NCBI GenBank assembly: GCA_027490225.1 | Contig: JAIXYK010000040.1 | Span: 1 to 64,000, forward strand | Direction: 5' to 3' | Source of the DNA: Bacteroidota bacterium | GTDB lineage: Bacteria; Bacteroidota; Bacteroidia; M30B66 | DNA: 64,000 bases | Shown here: positions 1 through 8,833 of the stretch, piece by piece | Layout of the letters: each line of letters starts with the position of its first letter | How positions within the stretch are numbered: the first letter of the stretch is position 1 | Program-made: the position numbers and the translations under genes | Notes under the pieces: generated by a model | The model's input: only the letters and a program-made list of their open reading frames with translations | Told to the model about the DNA's origin: nothing | Database searches by the model: none

Positions 1-119
1 ACTTTCCCCTTTATACTTTCCCCTTTATACTTTCCCCTTTATACTTTCCCCTTTATACTTTCCCCTTTGTACTTTGTACTTTCAACTTTGTACTTTATAC
101 TTTGTACTTTCAACTCTCA
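1..119. repeat. Tandem heptamer/14-mer repeat at window edge
   Basis: Five consecutive copies of a 14-base unit, ACTTTCCCCTTTAT (the fifth ends in GT), run from the first base to about position 70. They continue as 7-base units of the form ACTTTNN (ACTTTGT, ACTTTCA, ACTTTAT) to about 119. The 14-mer is itself two heptamers. The array is cut by the window edge, so its full length is unknown. It lies about 70 bases upstream of the phosphate transporter start codon. No coding function is seen. Confidence 0.9.
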
Positions 120-187
120 TTGTTAAGATAATGTTAACCTTCGCTTCACATTAACGCATCATTTAGATTTTCTATTAGCTTCGCGGC

Positions 188-1594
188 ATGTTTGGACTTT
201 CAACTGATCTTACCATTTTGCTCATTGTATGTTTACTTTGTGCTTGTGCTTTCGAGTTTATTAATGGATTTCATGATACTGCAAATGCTGTTGCCACAGT
301 AATTTACACCAAATCAATGCACCCAACTTTAGCTGTGGTGCTATCTGGTATATGCAATTCTATAGGTGTTTTTATTGGCGGAATTGCTGTTGCCATGGGA
401 ATTGTAAACCTATTGCCGCCAGAATCATTAGTGAACCAAGATATTGGTCAAAGTGTCGCCATGATTCTTTCCTTGTTACTTTCTGCCATCATTTGGAATT
501 TAGGAACCTGGTGGTTGGGTTTACCCGCTTCAAGCTCGCACACTTTAATTGGCTCTATTCTCGGAGTAGCCATTGTTTATTCTTTAACTTCTGCTGCTGG
601 CGACCTTTCAATGGTCAATTGGAGCAAGGCTTCCGACATTGGTTTGTCCTTATTAATTTCTCCATTATTGGGCTTTGGTTTAACCTTGGCCGTAATGCTG
701 CTGTTGAAGAAATTCATTAAAAATCAACAGCTTTTTAGAGCACCGCAAGGAAATAAACCTCCCGTTTGGTGGATCAGAGGACTTTTAGTTGCAAGTTGCG
801 CTGGCCTAAGTTTAACGCATGGTTCTAATGATGGCCAAAAAGGTGTTGGTTTAATTATGTTGATACTGATTAGCATCGCACCACTGCATTTCGCAGTCGA
901 TAGGAATAAAGACATTTTTGCATTAGAAAATCCAACCTTAATTGTGTTGGATGAAATGATACATCTCGACAATACTAATTTTCAAACCATAGAAAGGGCA
1001 ACGCTAGACCAAATAAAAGCTGAATTATTCGACATCAAACAACTTTTTGATAAGCACCGCACCGAAAGAGTAATTCCTGAAAAAGAGCATTTTAGCATCC
1101 GTAAAGACATTTTATTTGTAAGTTCCCAGTTCACCAAGCTTAAAAAATCGGGTGCCTTAAATAAAGTAGAGAATAGTAAAATAAGAAGAATTGATGCGAA
1201 CGTCAAGAAAATGAAGTCATTCACAGAATATGCTCCAAAATGGGTAATTCTGATTATTTCTTTGTCTTTAGGTATCGGAACAATGGTAGGTTGGAAAAGA
1301 ATAGTGGTGACCATTGGCGAAAAAATTGGAAAGGAAAATCTTACTTATGCACAAGGCGCCAGCGCTGGTTTTGTAGCAGCTAGTACAATAGGAATCGCAA
1401 GTATAACAGGACTTCCAGTTAGTACTACACAAGTTTTATCTTCTGGAATTGCGGGAAGTATGGTTTCATCTAATGGAGTTAAGAATTTGCAAGGAGGAAC
1501 CATTAAAAATATTGCAATTGCTTGGTTACTAACACTTCCTGTTACCATGTTTTTAGCAGGTTTACTTTATTTTGTTTTTAGATTATTCCTTTAA
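188..1594 (+). CDS. pitA: PiT-family inorganic phosphate transporter
   Basis: This is an integral membrane protein expected to import inorganic phosphate by cation symport. It carries the two inverted-repeat PiT signatures: GFHDTANAVATVIYT near residue 27 and a second, LTHGSNDGQKGVGLIMLILI, near residue 210. The two hydrophobic halves are separated by a charged, probably cytoplasmic segment at about residues 233-350, rich in Lys and Glu. That segment resembles the central insert of PitA-type members more than short archaeal forms. The length of 468 residues fits the family. The ATG at 188 is followed directly by a membrane segment. A response regulator gene begins 68 bases downstream on the same strand and may share the transcript (inference). 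Confidence 0.93.
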   Translation: MFGLSTDLTILLIVCLLCACAFEFINGFHDTANAVATVIYTKSMHPTLAVVLSGICNSIGVFIGGIAVAMGIVNLLPPESLVNQDIGQSVAMILSLLLSAIIWNLGTWWLGLPASSSHTLIGSILGVAIVYSLTSAAGDLSMVNWSKASDIGLSLLISPLLGFGLTLAVMLLLKKFIKNQQLFRAPQGNKPPVWWIRGLLVASCAGLSLTHGSNDGQKGVGLIMLILISIAPLHFAVDRNKDIFALENPTLIVLDEMIHLDNTNFQTIERATLDQIKAELFDIKQLFDKHRTERVIPEKEHFSIRKDILFVSSQFTKLKKSGALNKVENSKIRRIDANVKKMKSFTEYAPKWVILIISLSLGIGTMVGWKRIVVTIGEKIGKENLTYAQGASAGFVAASTIGIASITGLPVSTTQVLSSGIAGSMVSSNGVKNLQGGTIKNIAIAWLLTLPVTMFLAGLLYFVFRLFL

Positions 1595-1662
1595 AAGGTA
1601 TTTTATATTTCCTTTCGAACTATTTCAGAAACTAATCGTTAATTTGGGCTCAAATGGAATGA

Positions 1663-2310
1663 ATGAGCGCAAGAGATTTCAATAAAATCAATTTAATGTT
1701 AGTAGACGACCATCAAATAATGATGGATGGAATAAAAGCATTATTAAAAAATGAAAGAGCGTTTTGTATTATCGCTGAAACAACAAAACCATTAACAGTG
1801 CTAGATTTAATTGGCAAGAAGATGCCAGATATTGTAATTGCCGATATCAGCATGCCCGAATTGAATGGCATTGAATTAACAAAGTTGATTAAACAGAAAT
1901 ATCCTGAAGTAAAGGTTTTAGCACTTTCTATGCACAACGATAAGCAAACCATTACAGAAATGCTCCAAGCAGGTATAAGCGGATTTGTGCTTAAAAATAC
2001 CGGGAAAAAAGAATTAATTGATGCCTTAGAAAAAATTGCAGATGGAGGAATGTATTTTAGTGAAGCCATTTCTCTGGAGATTATGCGCAGCACAGCTTCT
2101 TCAAACGCTGCAATAGAAACAAGCCTAACTCCAAGAGAAATAGAAATTGTAAAGTTAATTGGCGCCGAATTAAACAATGCTCAAATCGGCGACAAATTGT
2201 TTATAAGCGAACGAACAGTGGAAACACACCGGAAAAATATATTCAGGAAAATAAATGTAAAATCCGTTGCTGGACTTATGAAATATGCCTTAGAAAAAGG
2301 TATTGTTTAA
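1663..2310 (+). CDS. NarL/LuxR-type response regulator (orphan)
   Basis: A two-component response regulator, expected to bind DNA when phosphorylated. The N-terminal receiver domain (about residues 8-125) shows the acidic pair in LVDDHQ and the phosphoacceptor Asp in IADISMP, with later conserved Ser and Lys positions (LALSM, VLKN). A LuxR-type helix-turn-helix fills about residues 150-210, including [12 protein letters not shown] and [12 protein letters not shown]. The length of 215 residues is normal. No histidine kinase gene lies in the window, so its partner is unknown. It follows the phosphate transporter on the same strand. Its last 21 bases overlap the 3' end of the convergent DUF255 gene. 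Confidence 0.92.
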   Translation: MSARDFNKINLMLVDDHQIMMDGIKALLKNERAFCIIAETTKPLTVLDLIGKKMPDIVIADISMPELNGIELTKLIKQKYPEVKVLALSMHNDKQTITEMLQAGISGFVLKNTGKKELIDALEKIADGGMYFSEAISLEIMRSTASSNAAIETSLTPREIEIVKLIGAELNNAQIGDKLFISERTVETHRKNIFRKINVKSVAGLMKYALEKGIV

Positions 2311-4320
2311 TTGCATTTCTTCTACTGAAGAAACTGGCGACTGGCAAGTATTTCCTTCACAAACATAAATTTTAACCTCTTTATCATTCACCTTTCCTTC
2401 GAATATTGGTAAATTGGATTTTACGTTATTCGCGCAAATAATTAAATGAGGATTAAATTTAACTTTTAATTCATTCGCAACTTCAAAGGCATTTTCTCCA
2501 GTAATTACAATTTGTGAAGCATTAAAATAATTTTGAATGGCTAAAATTCCCCAGTTTGAATATCCCGCGCCATATTTAATAAATTCATTTCTAACCGACA
2601 TCAGCATTTTTTGCGCCCTGTTTATCCAATTGGCCTCATTAAAGATAATTCCCAAATAATAAAGGTTATTGGCCATCACACTGTTTGATGCAGGAATTAC
2701 ATTGTCAGAAATTTCTTTTGGCCTAACAATCAGTGTTTTTTCATTTTTACTGGTAAAATAGAATAACATTCCATTTTCATCAGAGAAATTAGCAATCGCC
2801 AATTCCATCAACTCTTTTGCTTTTAATAACCATTCTTCATTAAAATCTGCTTTGTAACTCGCAATCAATGCATCAATTAAAAAGCAATAATCTTCCAGAA
2901 ATGCTGGTATCGCTGCTTTTTCGTTTTTTATGGTATGAAACAATTCATTCTTTACAAACAGATTATCCAATAAAAATGACATCGATTTTACAGCCGAATC
3001 ATAAAACGATTTTTCGTTAAATACCACCGAACAATCCATCAAACCTTTAATAGCAATAGCATTCCAACTGGTTAATAATTTATTATCGAGCCCTGGTCTG
3101 ATTCTATTTTCTCTTATTTTTAATAATTTATTTTGAAGGACATTTATTTTATTTTTAAATGCTTTTTCATCTAAATTAAATTGTGAAGCATAGTAATCAT
3201 AAGTGTTTGCTCTTAACAAAATATATTGTTCATGTTCCCAGAAACCTAAATCGTTTATGTTATAATAAGCCTGAATGATTTTAAATTCCTCTTCATTTAA
3301 AATGGAAACCAATTCTTCCTTTTTCCAGGTATAATATTTCCCTTCAACACCTTCACTATCTGCATCTAAGGCCGAAAAGAAATATCCTTTTTCATGTGTT
3401 AATTCCCGTAAGATAAATGCAATGGTTTGAAAACAAATTTCCTTGTACAGTTCATTTCCCGATTCTTGGAAAGCAAAAGCATACAAACTGAGCAGTTGTC
3501 CATTATCGTACATCATTTTTTCGAAATGCGGAACTTTCCAAATACCATCCACAGAATAGCGCGCAAAACCTCCACCAATTTGGTCATAAATACCGCCCCA
3601 AGCCATTTTTTTTAAAGTTAAATGCACATGTTGCAACACCTCTTTTCTTTTAGAAAGATGCGCATACTGTAAAAGAAATAGGTAATTATTGGGCAATGGA
3701 AATTTTGGTGCACGATTCGGTCCTCCTTCTTCATTGTCAACAATCTGCATCCAGTTATTTACACCAGTTTCTAAATCTTCTTCTGAAATGGCATCTGATT
3801 TATTTTCTGCTTTAAATAATTCAGTTTGAATAATGCCTTTTTTTAATTGTTCAGCATAGGTTTTAACTTCTTCAATATCATTAGTATACAATTGATGGAT
3901 TTGCTGAATTACCGCCAGCCATCCTTTTTTATGAAAATAAGTTCCACCATAAATAGGATTTCCATCAGGCATTGCAAAACAATTGAGCGGCCAGCCACCT
4001 TTGCCGGTCATCAACTGCACTGCTGTCATGTAGATTTGGTCAATGTCTGGCCTTTCTTCTCGGTCTATTTTAATGCAAATAAAATGTTGATTCATTAATG
4101 CTGCAACTTCCTCATCTTCAAAACTTTCGTGCTCCATTACATGGCACCAATGACAAGCAGAATAACCAATACTAATAATTAAAGGCTTGTTTTCTTTTTG
4201 AGCTTTTTCTAATAATTCGTTACTCCAGGGCTGCCAATCTACAGGATTGTAGGCATGTTGCAGTAAATATGGACTACTTTCATGTATTAAGGCATTGGGT
4301 TTTTTATTGGTATTTTCCAT
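2290..4320 (-). CDS. DUF255 thioredoxin-like domain protein (YyaL/SPATA20 family)
   Basis: A large cytosolic protein of the DUF255 family. An N-terminal thioredoxin-like fold is followed by an alpha/alpha-barrel region resembling N-acylglucosamine 2-epimerase-type glycosidases. The N-terminus has the family blocks [14 protein letters not shown] and [20 protein letters not shown]; the CHWCH stretch is the thioredoxin-like Cys motif. [11 protein letters not shown] also matches. The biochemical role is not established. I chose ATG at 4320 ([11 protein letters not shown]), two bases after the bioA stop codon, rather than the upstream in-frame ATG that would overlap bioA; the family start fits better. 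It is the last gene of the aroQ-bioD-bioA run and overlaps the convergent response regulator by 21 bases. Confidence 0.9.
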   Translation of the reverse strand: MENTNKKPNALIHESSPYLLQHAYNPVDWQPWSNELLEKAQKENKPLIISIGYSACHWCHVMEHESFEDEEVAALMNQHFICIKIDREERPDIDQIYMTAVQLMTGKGGWPLNCFAMPDGNPIYGGTYFHKKGWLAVIQQIHQLYTNDIEEVKTYAEQLKKGIIQTELFKAENKSDAISEEDLETGVNNWMQIVDNEEGGPNRAPKFPLPNNYLFLLQYAHLSKRKEVLQHVHLTLKKMAWGGIYDQIGGGFARYSVDGIWKVPHFEKMMYDNGQLLSLYAFAFQESGNELYKEICFQTIAFILRELTHEKGYFFSALDADSEGVEGKYYTWKKEELVSILNEEEFKIIQAYYNINDLGFWEHEQYILLRANTYDYYASQFNLDEKAFKNKINVLQNKLLKIRENRIRPGLDNKLLTSWNAIAIKGLMDCSVVFNEKSFYDSAVKSMSFLLDNLFVKNELFHTIKNEKAAIPAFLEDYCFLIDALIASYKADFNEEWLLKAKELMELAIANFSDENGMLFYFTSKNEKTLIVRPKEISDNVIPASNSVMANNLYYLGIIFNEANWINRAQKMLMSVRNEFIKYGAGYSNWGILAIQNYFNASQIVITGENAFEVANELKVKFNPHLIICANNVKSNLPIFEGKVNDKEVKIYVCEGNTCQSPVSSVEEMQLNNTFF

Positions 4321-4322
4321 GA

Positions 4323-5594
4323 TTAATTTATTCGTAGCCATTCATCAATAGCATCATATACAATATTTAATTCTTCCTCCGAAATGGTGTATGGAGGCGT
4401 AAAGTAAATTACATTTCCCAGAGGTCTTAAATAAATGCTTTTATTTAAAAAGTACGGAGTTATTTTTTCAGAAATAGGATTTAAATAGCCGCTTTCCTCA
4501 TTGGTATTCAGTTCAATGGCGAGAATTGTCCCCAAAGTTCTTGCTTCTAAAATTTTGGGATGATGTTTAATTCTTGCTTTAAATTCAATGTGTTTTTTAG
4601 AAATAAAATCAATATTATTTAAACATTTTTCTTCTTCCAATAAATCAAGCGAAGCCAATGCTGCCGTGCAAGACAAAGGATTGGCGGTAAATGAATGCCC
4701 ATGAAAAAATGTTTTTAATTTATCGTTGCTTAAAAATGCATTGTAAATAAATTCTGGCGCAACAGTTACTCCCAAGGGCAAAGTGCCGCCAGTTAAGGTT
4801 TTAGACAAACATATAATATCTGGTTGTTCGCTCAAATAATCTTTTGCAAATGCTTTTCCGGTTCTGTAAAATCCTGTAAATACCTCATCTGCAATGGTGA
4901 TGATATTGTTTAATTTACAGATTTTAATGAGTTCAGAAAGCGTTTTCGCATCATACATTTTCATTCCATTTGCGCCCTGAACAAGTGGTTCAAAAATAAA
5001 TGCAGCCGTATTTTTCTCAGAAATTAATACATTGAATTGATGTATTATTTCTTCTCTATTGCTTTGTTTGGGCGCATCAATAAAATGCACATTAAACAAC
5101 AAATCATTAAACGGTGCACTAAATGCATTTCTCTCACCAACCGACATTGCTCCGAAAGTATCGCCATGGTAAGCGTTTTTCAGTGCAATAATTTTTTTTC
5201 TTGGTGCTCCAACATTAGCATAATACTGAAAAGCCATTTTTAATGCAACTTCTACACTCGTTGAGCCATTATCAGAATAAAAAATTCGGGAATAATTTCC
5301 ATTTAATTTTTCAATTAATCTTTCGGCTAGTTTCACTGCAGGTTCATGCGTAAATCCTGCAAAAATTATATGGTCTAATTGCTCAATTTGTTCAGTAATT
5401 TTCTTCACAATATATGGGTGTGAATGTCCATGCGCATTTACCCACCAGCTGGAAGTAGCATCTAGGTATTTATTTCCATTTTCATCAAACAGCCAGCAAC
5501 CTTCTGCTTTTACAATAGCAACAGGATGTGCAGCAGTTTTTGCCTGGGTGAATGGATGCCAAATAACCTTTAAATCCCGTTCGGAAATGGTCAT
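4323..5594 (-). CDS. bioA: Adenosylmethionine-8-amino-7-oxononanoate aminotransferase
   Basis: A class III PLP-dependent aminotransferase that uses S-adenosylmethionine to convert 7-keto-8-aminopelargonate (KAPA) to 7,8-diaminopelargonate (DAPA) in biotin synthesis. The N-terminus contains IWHPFTQ and [16 protein letters not shown], which are typical of BioA rather than of other class III enzymes. The PLP-binding region shows [12 protein letters not shown] and the Schiff-base Lys in CLSKTLTGG. The length of 423 residues is normal. Its start overlaps the bioD stop by 4 bases (ATGA), indicating translational coupling. bioF and bioB are not in the window. Confidence 0.96.
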   Translation of the reverse strand: MTISERDLKVIWHPFTQAKTAAHPVAIVKAEGCWLFDENGNKYLDATSSWWVNAHGHSHPYIVKKITEQIEQLDHIIFAGFTHEPAVKLAERLIEKLNGNYSRIFYSDNGSTSVEVALKMAFQYYANVGAPRKKIIALKNAYHGDTFGAMSVGERNAFSAPFNDLLFNVHFIDAPKQSNREEIIHQFNVLISEKNTAAFIFEPLVQGANGMKMYDAKTLSELIKICKLNNIITIADEVFTGFYRTGKAFAKDYLSEQPDIICLSKTLTGGTLPLGVTVAPEFIYNAFLSNDKLKTFFHGHSFTANPLSCTAALASLDLLEEEKCLNNIDFISKKHIEFKARIKHHPKILEARTLGTILAIELNTNEESGYLNPISEKITPYFLNKSIYLRPLGNVIYFTPPYTISEEELNIVYDAIDEWLRIN

Positions 5595-6202
5595 AAATAT
5601 TTAAATCTTTCTGCCTGTTCCAACACAAAAAATTTATCTATTATTTTACCTTCATCTATTCTCCCTAATAATTTAAATCCTGTCATTTCTAAAATAACAG
5701 ATTCGGTTGCTTCATTCTCATTTCCATTAAAAATAATTCCTTTTACAGGAATATTTCTAACCATCAATGCTTCCGCTGAAAGTAAAGTATGGTTAATGCT
5801 TCCTAAGTAGTTTCTGCTTATCAGAATTACTTCTGCATTAAAATTTTTAATTAAATCAATGTACAATGTATTTCTTTTCACAGGAACCATTAATCCACCA
5901 GCACCTTCAATTATTAAATTGTTGTTTGTTGGAGGAAGTTGAATCAAGTTTATGTCAATTTCAATTCCTGCTTTTTCGGCAGAAGCATGCGGAGACATAG
6001 CGTAGGGCAGGGCATAGGCTTCTTCCCAACATTTACTATTTCTATTTGAAATTAATTTGTTCACTTTAATTCTGTCAGATTTTTTCAAATCACCTGCTTG
6101 CACAGGTTTCCAGTAATCTGCCTGCATTGCTTCACAAAGAATTGCTGATGCTACTGTTTTTCCTACATCGGTTCCGATGCCTGTTACAAAATAGTTTTTC
6201 AT
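5591..6202 (-). CDS. bioD: Dethiobiotin synthetase
   Basis: An ATP-dependent enzyme that closes the ureido ring of dethiobiotin from diaminopelargonate and CO2. It begins with the P-loop GTDVGKTVAS (residues 9-18), and IIEGAGGLMVPV at about residue 100 is the second conserved nucleotide/substrate block. At 203 residues it is slightly shorter than the roughly 220-230 residues usual in proteobacteria. It is translationally coupled on both sides: it overlaps aroQ by 4 bases at its start and bioA by 4 bases at its end. Biotin made here would be attached to target enzymes by the BirA ligase encoded at the other end of the window. Confidence 0.95.
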   Translation of the reverse strand: MKNYFVTGIGTDVGKTVASAILCEAMQADYWKPVQAGDLKKSDRIKVNKLISNRNSKCWEEAYALPYAMSPHASAEKAGIEIDINLIQLPPTNNNLIIEGAGGLMVPVKRNTLYIDLIKNFNAEVILISRNYLGSINHTLLSAEALMVRNIPVKGIIFNGNENEATESVILEMTGFKLLGRIDEGKIIDKFFVLEQAERFKYL

Positions 6203-6615
6203 TGTATAAAATGTGTTATTGCTAATGTATATCCATTCAACCCTAAACCAACAATACTACCTGCTGCATAGGGAGCGATATAGCTTTGATGTCTAAAATT
6301 CTCCCTTGCATAAATGTTACTTATATGAACTTCAATTACAGGTGTTTTAATTGCCGCCACACAATCTCCAATGGCCACAGAGGTATGTGTATAACCTCCT
6401 GCATTCAAAATTATTCCATCACAATTAAATCCATTTTCCTGTAAATTATTAATGATTTCTCCTTCCACATTACTTTGAAAATAAGTAAGTTGTATTTCAG
6501 AAAATTGGGACTTTAATTTTGATAAAAAGTCTTCAAATGTTTCTGTTCCGTAAATTTCTGGTTCGCGTAAACCAAGAAGGTTTAAATTTGGACCGTTGAT
6601 GATATGAATGTGCAT
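6199..6615 (-). CDS. aroQ: Type II 3-dehydroquinate dehydratase
   Basis: Catalyses dehydration of 3-dehydroquinate to 3-dehydroshikimate in the shikimate pathway. The motif INGPNLNLLGLREPEIYG at the N-terminus, ILNAGGYTHTSVAI in the middle and EVHISNIYARENFRH are diagnostic of the small type II dodecameric enzyme. They contain the catalytic Tyr (IYG) and His (VHISN). The length of 138 residues is normal. It is the first gene of the run aroQ-bioD-bioA-DUF255 and is divergent from xerD, with only 28 bases between the two starts. Placing a shikimate enzyme at the head of a biotin operon suggests housekeeping co-transcription rather than biotin-specific control (inference). Confidence 0.96.
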   Translation of the reverse strand: MHIHIINGPNLNLLGLREPEIYGTETFEDFLSKLKSQFSEIQLTYFQSNVEGEIINNLQENGFNCDGIILNAGGYTHTSVAIGDCVAAIKTPVIEVHISNIYARENFRHQSYIAPYAAGSIVGLGLNGYTLAITHFIQ

Positions 6616-6643
6616 CGAAAATAAAATGTAAAAGTAAACAGAA

Positions 6644-7543
6644 ATGGATTGGTCATCGACAATAAAAGGATTTGTTGCTTATTTAAAATTAGAAAGGTCA
6701 CTTTCAGAAAATTCTATTGATGCTTATTGTAATGATGTTGAGAAATTATGGCAATTTTATCAAACACATGGCATGGATACCAATCCGCTTCAAGTAGAAG
6801 ATGAACATATAAAAGGTTTGATTCAATGGGCTGCGGAATTGGGCATGCAAGCCAGAAGTCAAGCCAGAATGATTTCAGGCCTAAAGGCTTTTTTCAAATA
6901 TTTAATGCTGGAGAATCTAATAGAAGTTGACCCATCAGAATTAATTGATGCACCTAAATTGGGCAGAAAATTACCAGACACATTAGATGTTACCGATATT
7001 GATAGATTAATTGGGGCAATAGATTTAAGTAAGCCCGAAGGTGAGCGTAACCGTGCAATGATTGAAACCCTTTACAGCTGCGGTTTACGTGTTTCGGAAC
7101 TAGTAAATTTGAAACTTTCTGATTTACATTTTAATGCTGGTTTTGTAAAAGTTGTTGGGAAAGGAAACAAAGAAAGAATTGTTCCTGCAGGTAGTTTGGT
7201 TTCAAAAAGAATCAATGAATATATTGAAACTGTAAGGGTGCATATTCACATTAAAAAAGGCGAGGAAGACTTGATTTTCCTCACTTCCAGAGGTACACGT
7301 ATGAGTAGGCAAATGGTATTTATTGCTATTAAGAAATTAGCTGTCGCTATTGGTTTGAAGAAAAGCATCAGTCCGCATACATTCCGGCATTCATTTGCTA
7401 CATCATTGGTAGAGGGTGGTGCAGATTTAAGAGCTGTTCAGGAAATGTTAGGCCACGAAAGCATTACTACAACTGAGATTTATACGCATTTAGACAGAGA
7501 GTATTTACGACAGGTAATTACTTCTTTCCATCCAAGAGCCTGA
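6644..7543 (+). CDS. xerD: Tyrosine recombinase XerD
   Basis: A site-specific tyrosine recombinase of the XerC/XerD group, which resolves chromosome dimers at dif. The N-terminal SAM-like core-binding domain covers about residues 5-90. The catalytic domain has the Arg in SCGLRVSEL, the HxxR in SPHTFRHSF, the second His in MLGHESITTT and the Tyr nucleophile in EIYTHLDREYL. The length of 299 residues and the overall motif match chromosomal XerD. No attachment site or phage genes are nearby, so there is no reason to treat it as a mobile-element integrase. Confidence 0.93.
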   Translation: MDWSSTIKGFVAYLKLERSLSENSIDAYCNDVEKLWQFYQTHGMDTNPLQVEDEHIKGLIQWAAELGMQARSQARMISGLKAFFKYLMLENLIEVDPSELIDAPKLGRKLPDTLDVTDIDRLIGAIDLSKPEGERNRAMIETLYSCGLRVSELVNLKLSDLHFNAGFVKVVGKGNKERIVPAGSLVSKRINEYIETVRVHIHIKKGEEDLIFLTSRGTRMSRQMVFIAIKKLAVAIGLKKSISPHTFRHSFATSLVEGGADLRAVQEMLGHESITTTEIYTHLDREYLRQVITSFHPRA

Positions 7544-7632
7544 GCGATAAAAGCTAAATATTGTCGTGAAGTTTACATACTTTTAATTTGAACCTTCTCG
7601 TTTAAGTTCCATAGGCAAAAAAAAAACTCACT

Positions 7633-8478
7633 ATGGAAACTCCCTTCACATCCAGCTCCACGCTTTCATTCGATGAAATTGTGTTTGAGCAACGCAACAA
7701 AAATTATGGTGCATTCGAATTGCGCAGGTCTTATGAAAAGCATGTGAATATTGCATTTCTTATCACATTTTCTGCATTTGTTATTGTGACTTCTGGCGTG
7801 TTGATTCGCTCCTTATTTAAAACTCCAACTGTTGCAGAATTAACGAGAGATGCAGCAAATGACGTAAGGCAATTGAAAGAGATTGAAATTATTTTACCTG
7901 AAAAGCCTAAATTACCCGAAGGTGGTGAAAAAGCTGCAATTCCTCCGGTTGGAAAATCTGAAGTCCCTGAGGATTTGAAGCCAATAAAAGTGGAAGACAA
8001 ACCTATTGTTGAGCCAAAGAAAGACGAAACAAAAGTAGATTCAATACCAGCAGGTTATAATTCCGAAGGAAATGGAAAAAAAGGAGATGTATTACCAACT
8101 GGAGGTGGGGGTGGAAAAGGTCCCGAAATAGGATCAGGTAATGGTGGAGTAGAAAAAAAGGATCCTACTTTCACAGATATTCCCCAAGTTATGCCCGAAT
8201 TTCCTGGAGGAGAAGAAGCGCTTTTTAAGTTTTTAAAACGCAATTTAAGATTTCCAAGATTTGAGGAAAATAACTCATCAACAGTCTACGTAGCTTTTAT
8301 AATTGGAGCTGATGGACAAATTGGAACTATAAGTATTTTGAAAAGTGGGGGAATTTCATTTGATGAAGAGGTTACCCGCGTGGTTTCGAAAATGCCAAAA
8401 TGGAAACCAGGAGTGGAAAATGGAGAAAATGTGGCTGTTCGATTTAAAATGCCAGTAAAATTTAGGCAAGCCAATTAA
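7633..8478 (+). CDS. tonB: TonB family energy transducer
   Basis: Transmits proton-motive energy from the inner membrane to outer-membrane TonB-dependent receptors. The short cytoplasmic N-terminus contains FDEIVFEQRNKNYGAFELRR, a block typical of Bacteroidota TonB proteins, followed by one membrane segment at about residues 39-58. A Pro/Lys/Glu- and Gly-rich periplasmic linker spans about residues 85-180. The C-terminal TonB domain contains FPGGEEALFKFLKRNLRFP and ends at KMPVKFRQ. No exbB/exbD genes are adjacent. A TonB-dependent receptor lies about 47 kb away in the window. An intrinsic terminator follows 30 bases after the stop. Confidence 0.92.
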   Translation: METPFTSSSTLSFDEIVFEQRNKNYGAFELRRSYEKHVNIAFLITFSAFVIVTSGVLIRSLFKTPTVAELTRDAANDVRQLKEIEIILPEKPKLPEGGEKAAIPPVGKSEVPEDLKPIKVEDKPIVEPKKDETKVDSIPAGYNSEGNGKKGDVLPTGGGGGKGPEIGSGNGGVEKKDPTFTDIPQVMPEFPGGEEALFKFLKRNLRFPRFEENNSSTVYVAFIIGADGQIGTISILKSGGISFDEEVTRVVSKMPKWKPGVENGENVAVRFKMPVKFRQAN

Positions 8479-8505
8479 TCAGTTGTATTACAAAAGACTA
8501 AAAAC

Positions 8506-8534
8506 AAAAAATCCCTCCGAAGAGGGATTTTTTT
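8506..8534. terminator. Bidirectional intrinsic terminator between tonB and the pterin dehydratase gene
   Basis: ATCCCTC and GAGGGAT form a stem with a CGAA tetraloop, flanked by an A-run on the left and a T-run on the right, so it can act on both strands. It sits between the convergent tonB and pterin dehydratase genes and touches the stop codon of the latter. Confidence 0.85.
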
Positions 8535-8808
8535 ATGCTAATACTGCAGATTTAAAAACTTGATCTATTTTTTCTGCTAAGTGTTTATCTTTTTCTGTGA
8601 TAGTATTTTCTTCATCATGAGTGCATAGGAAAATATCTACTTTATTATATACATTCCTAATTTCCGGATGATGATTGACTCTTTCAGCAATTAATGCTAC
8701 TTTTGTTAAGAAAGCAAAAGCTTCCACGAAGTTTTTGAATTCAAATGATTTATGAAGTTTTCCTTCTGTTGTATTCCACATATTTTCTAAATCTTTATAG
8801 GGAGGCAA
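8533..8808 (-). CDS. 4a-hydroxytetrahydrobiopterin dehydratase (PCD family)
   Basis: Small pterin-4a-carbinolamine dehydratase family protein, which recycles the oxidised pterin cofactor of aromatic amino acid hydroxylases. The family core is visible: FKNFVEAFAFLTKVALIAERVNHHPEIRNVYNKV, with the conserved His pair HHP and a THD block near the C-terminus. The usual Trp after HHPE is Ile here. The 91-residue reading uses TTG at 8808; an internal ATG nine codons later would give 82 residues and may be the real start. No phenylalanine hydroxylase gene is present in the window. Confidence 0.85.
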   Translation of the reverse strand: MPPYKDLENMWNTTEGKLHKSFEFKNFVEAFAFLTKVALIAERVNHHPEIRNVYNKVDIFLCTHDEENTITEKDKHLAEKIDQVFKSAVLA

Positions 8809-8833
8809 ACTTAACGCGAAATTGATTGATATA

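Noticed and set aside
724-972. Minus-strand frame inside the phosphate transporter gene
   Set aside because: A shadow frame of the PiT coding sequence with no independent support.
6644-7543. XerD as a phage or conjugative-element integrase
   Set aside because: Length and motifs fit the housekeeping recombinase, and no attachment repeats or mobile genes surround it.
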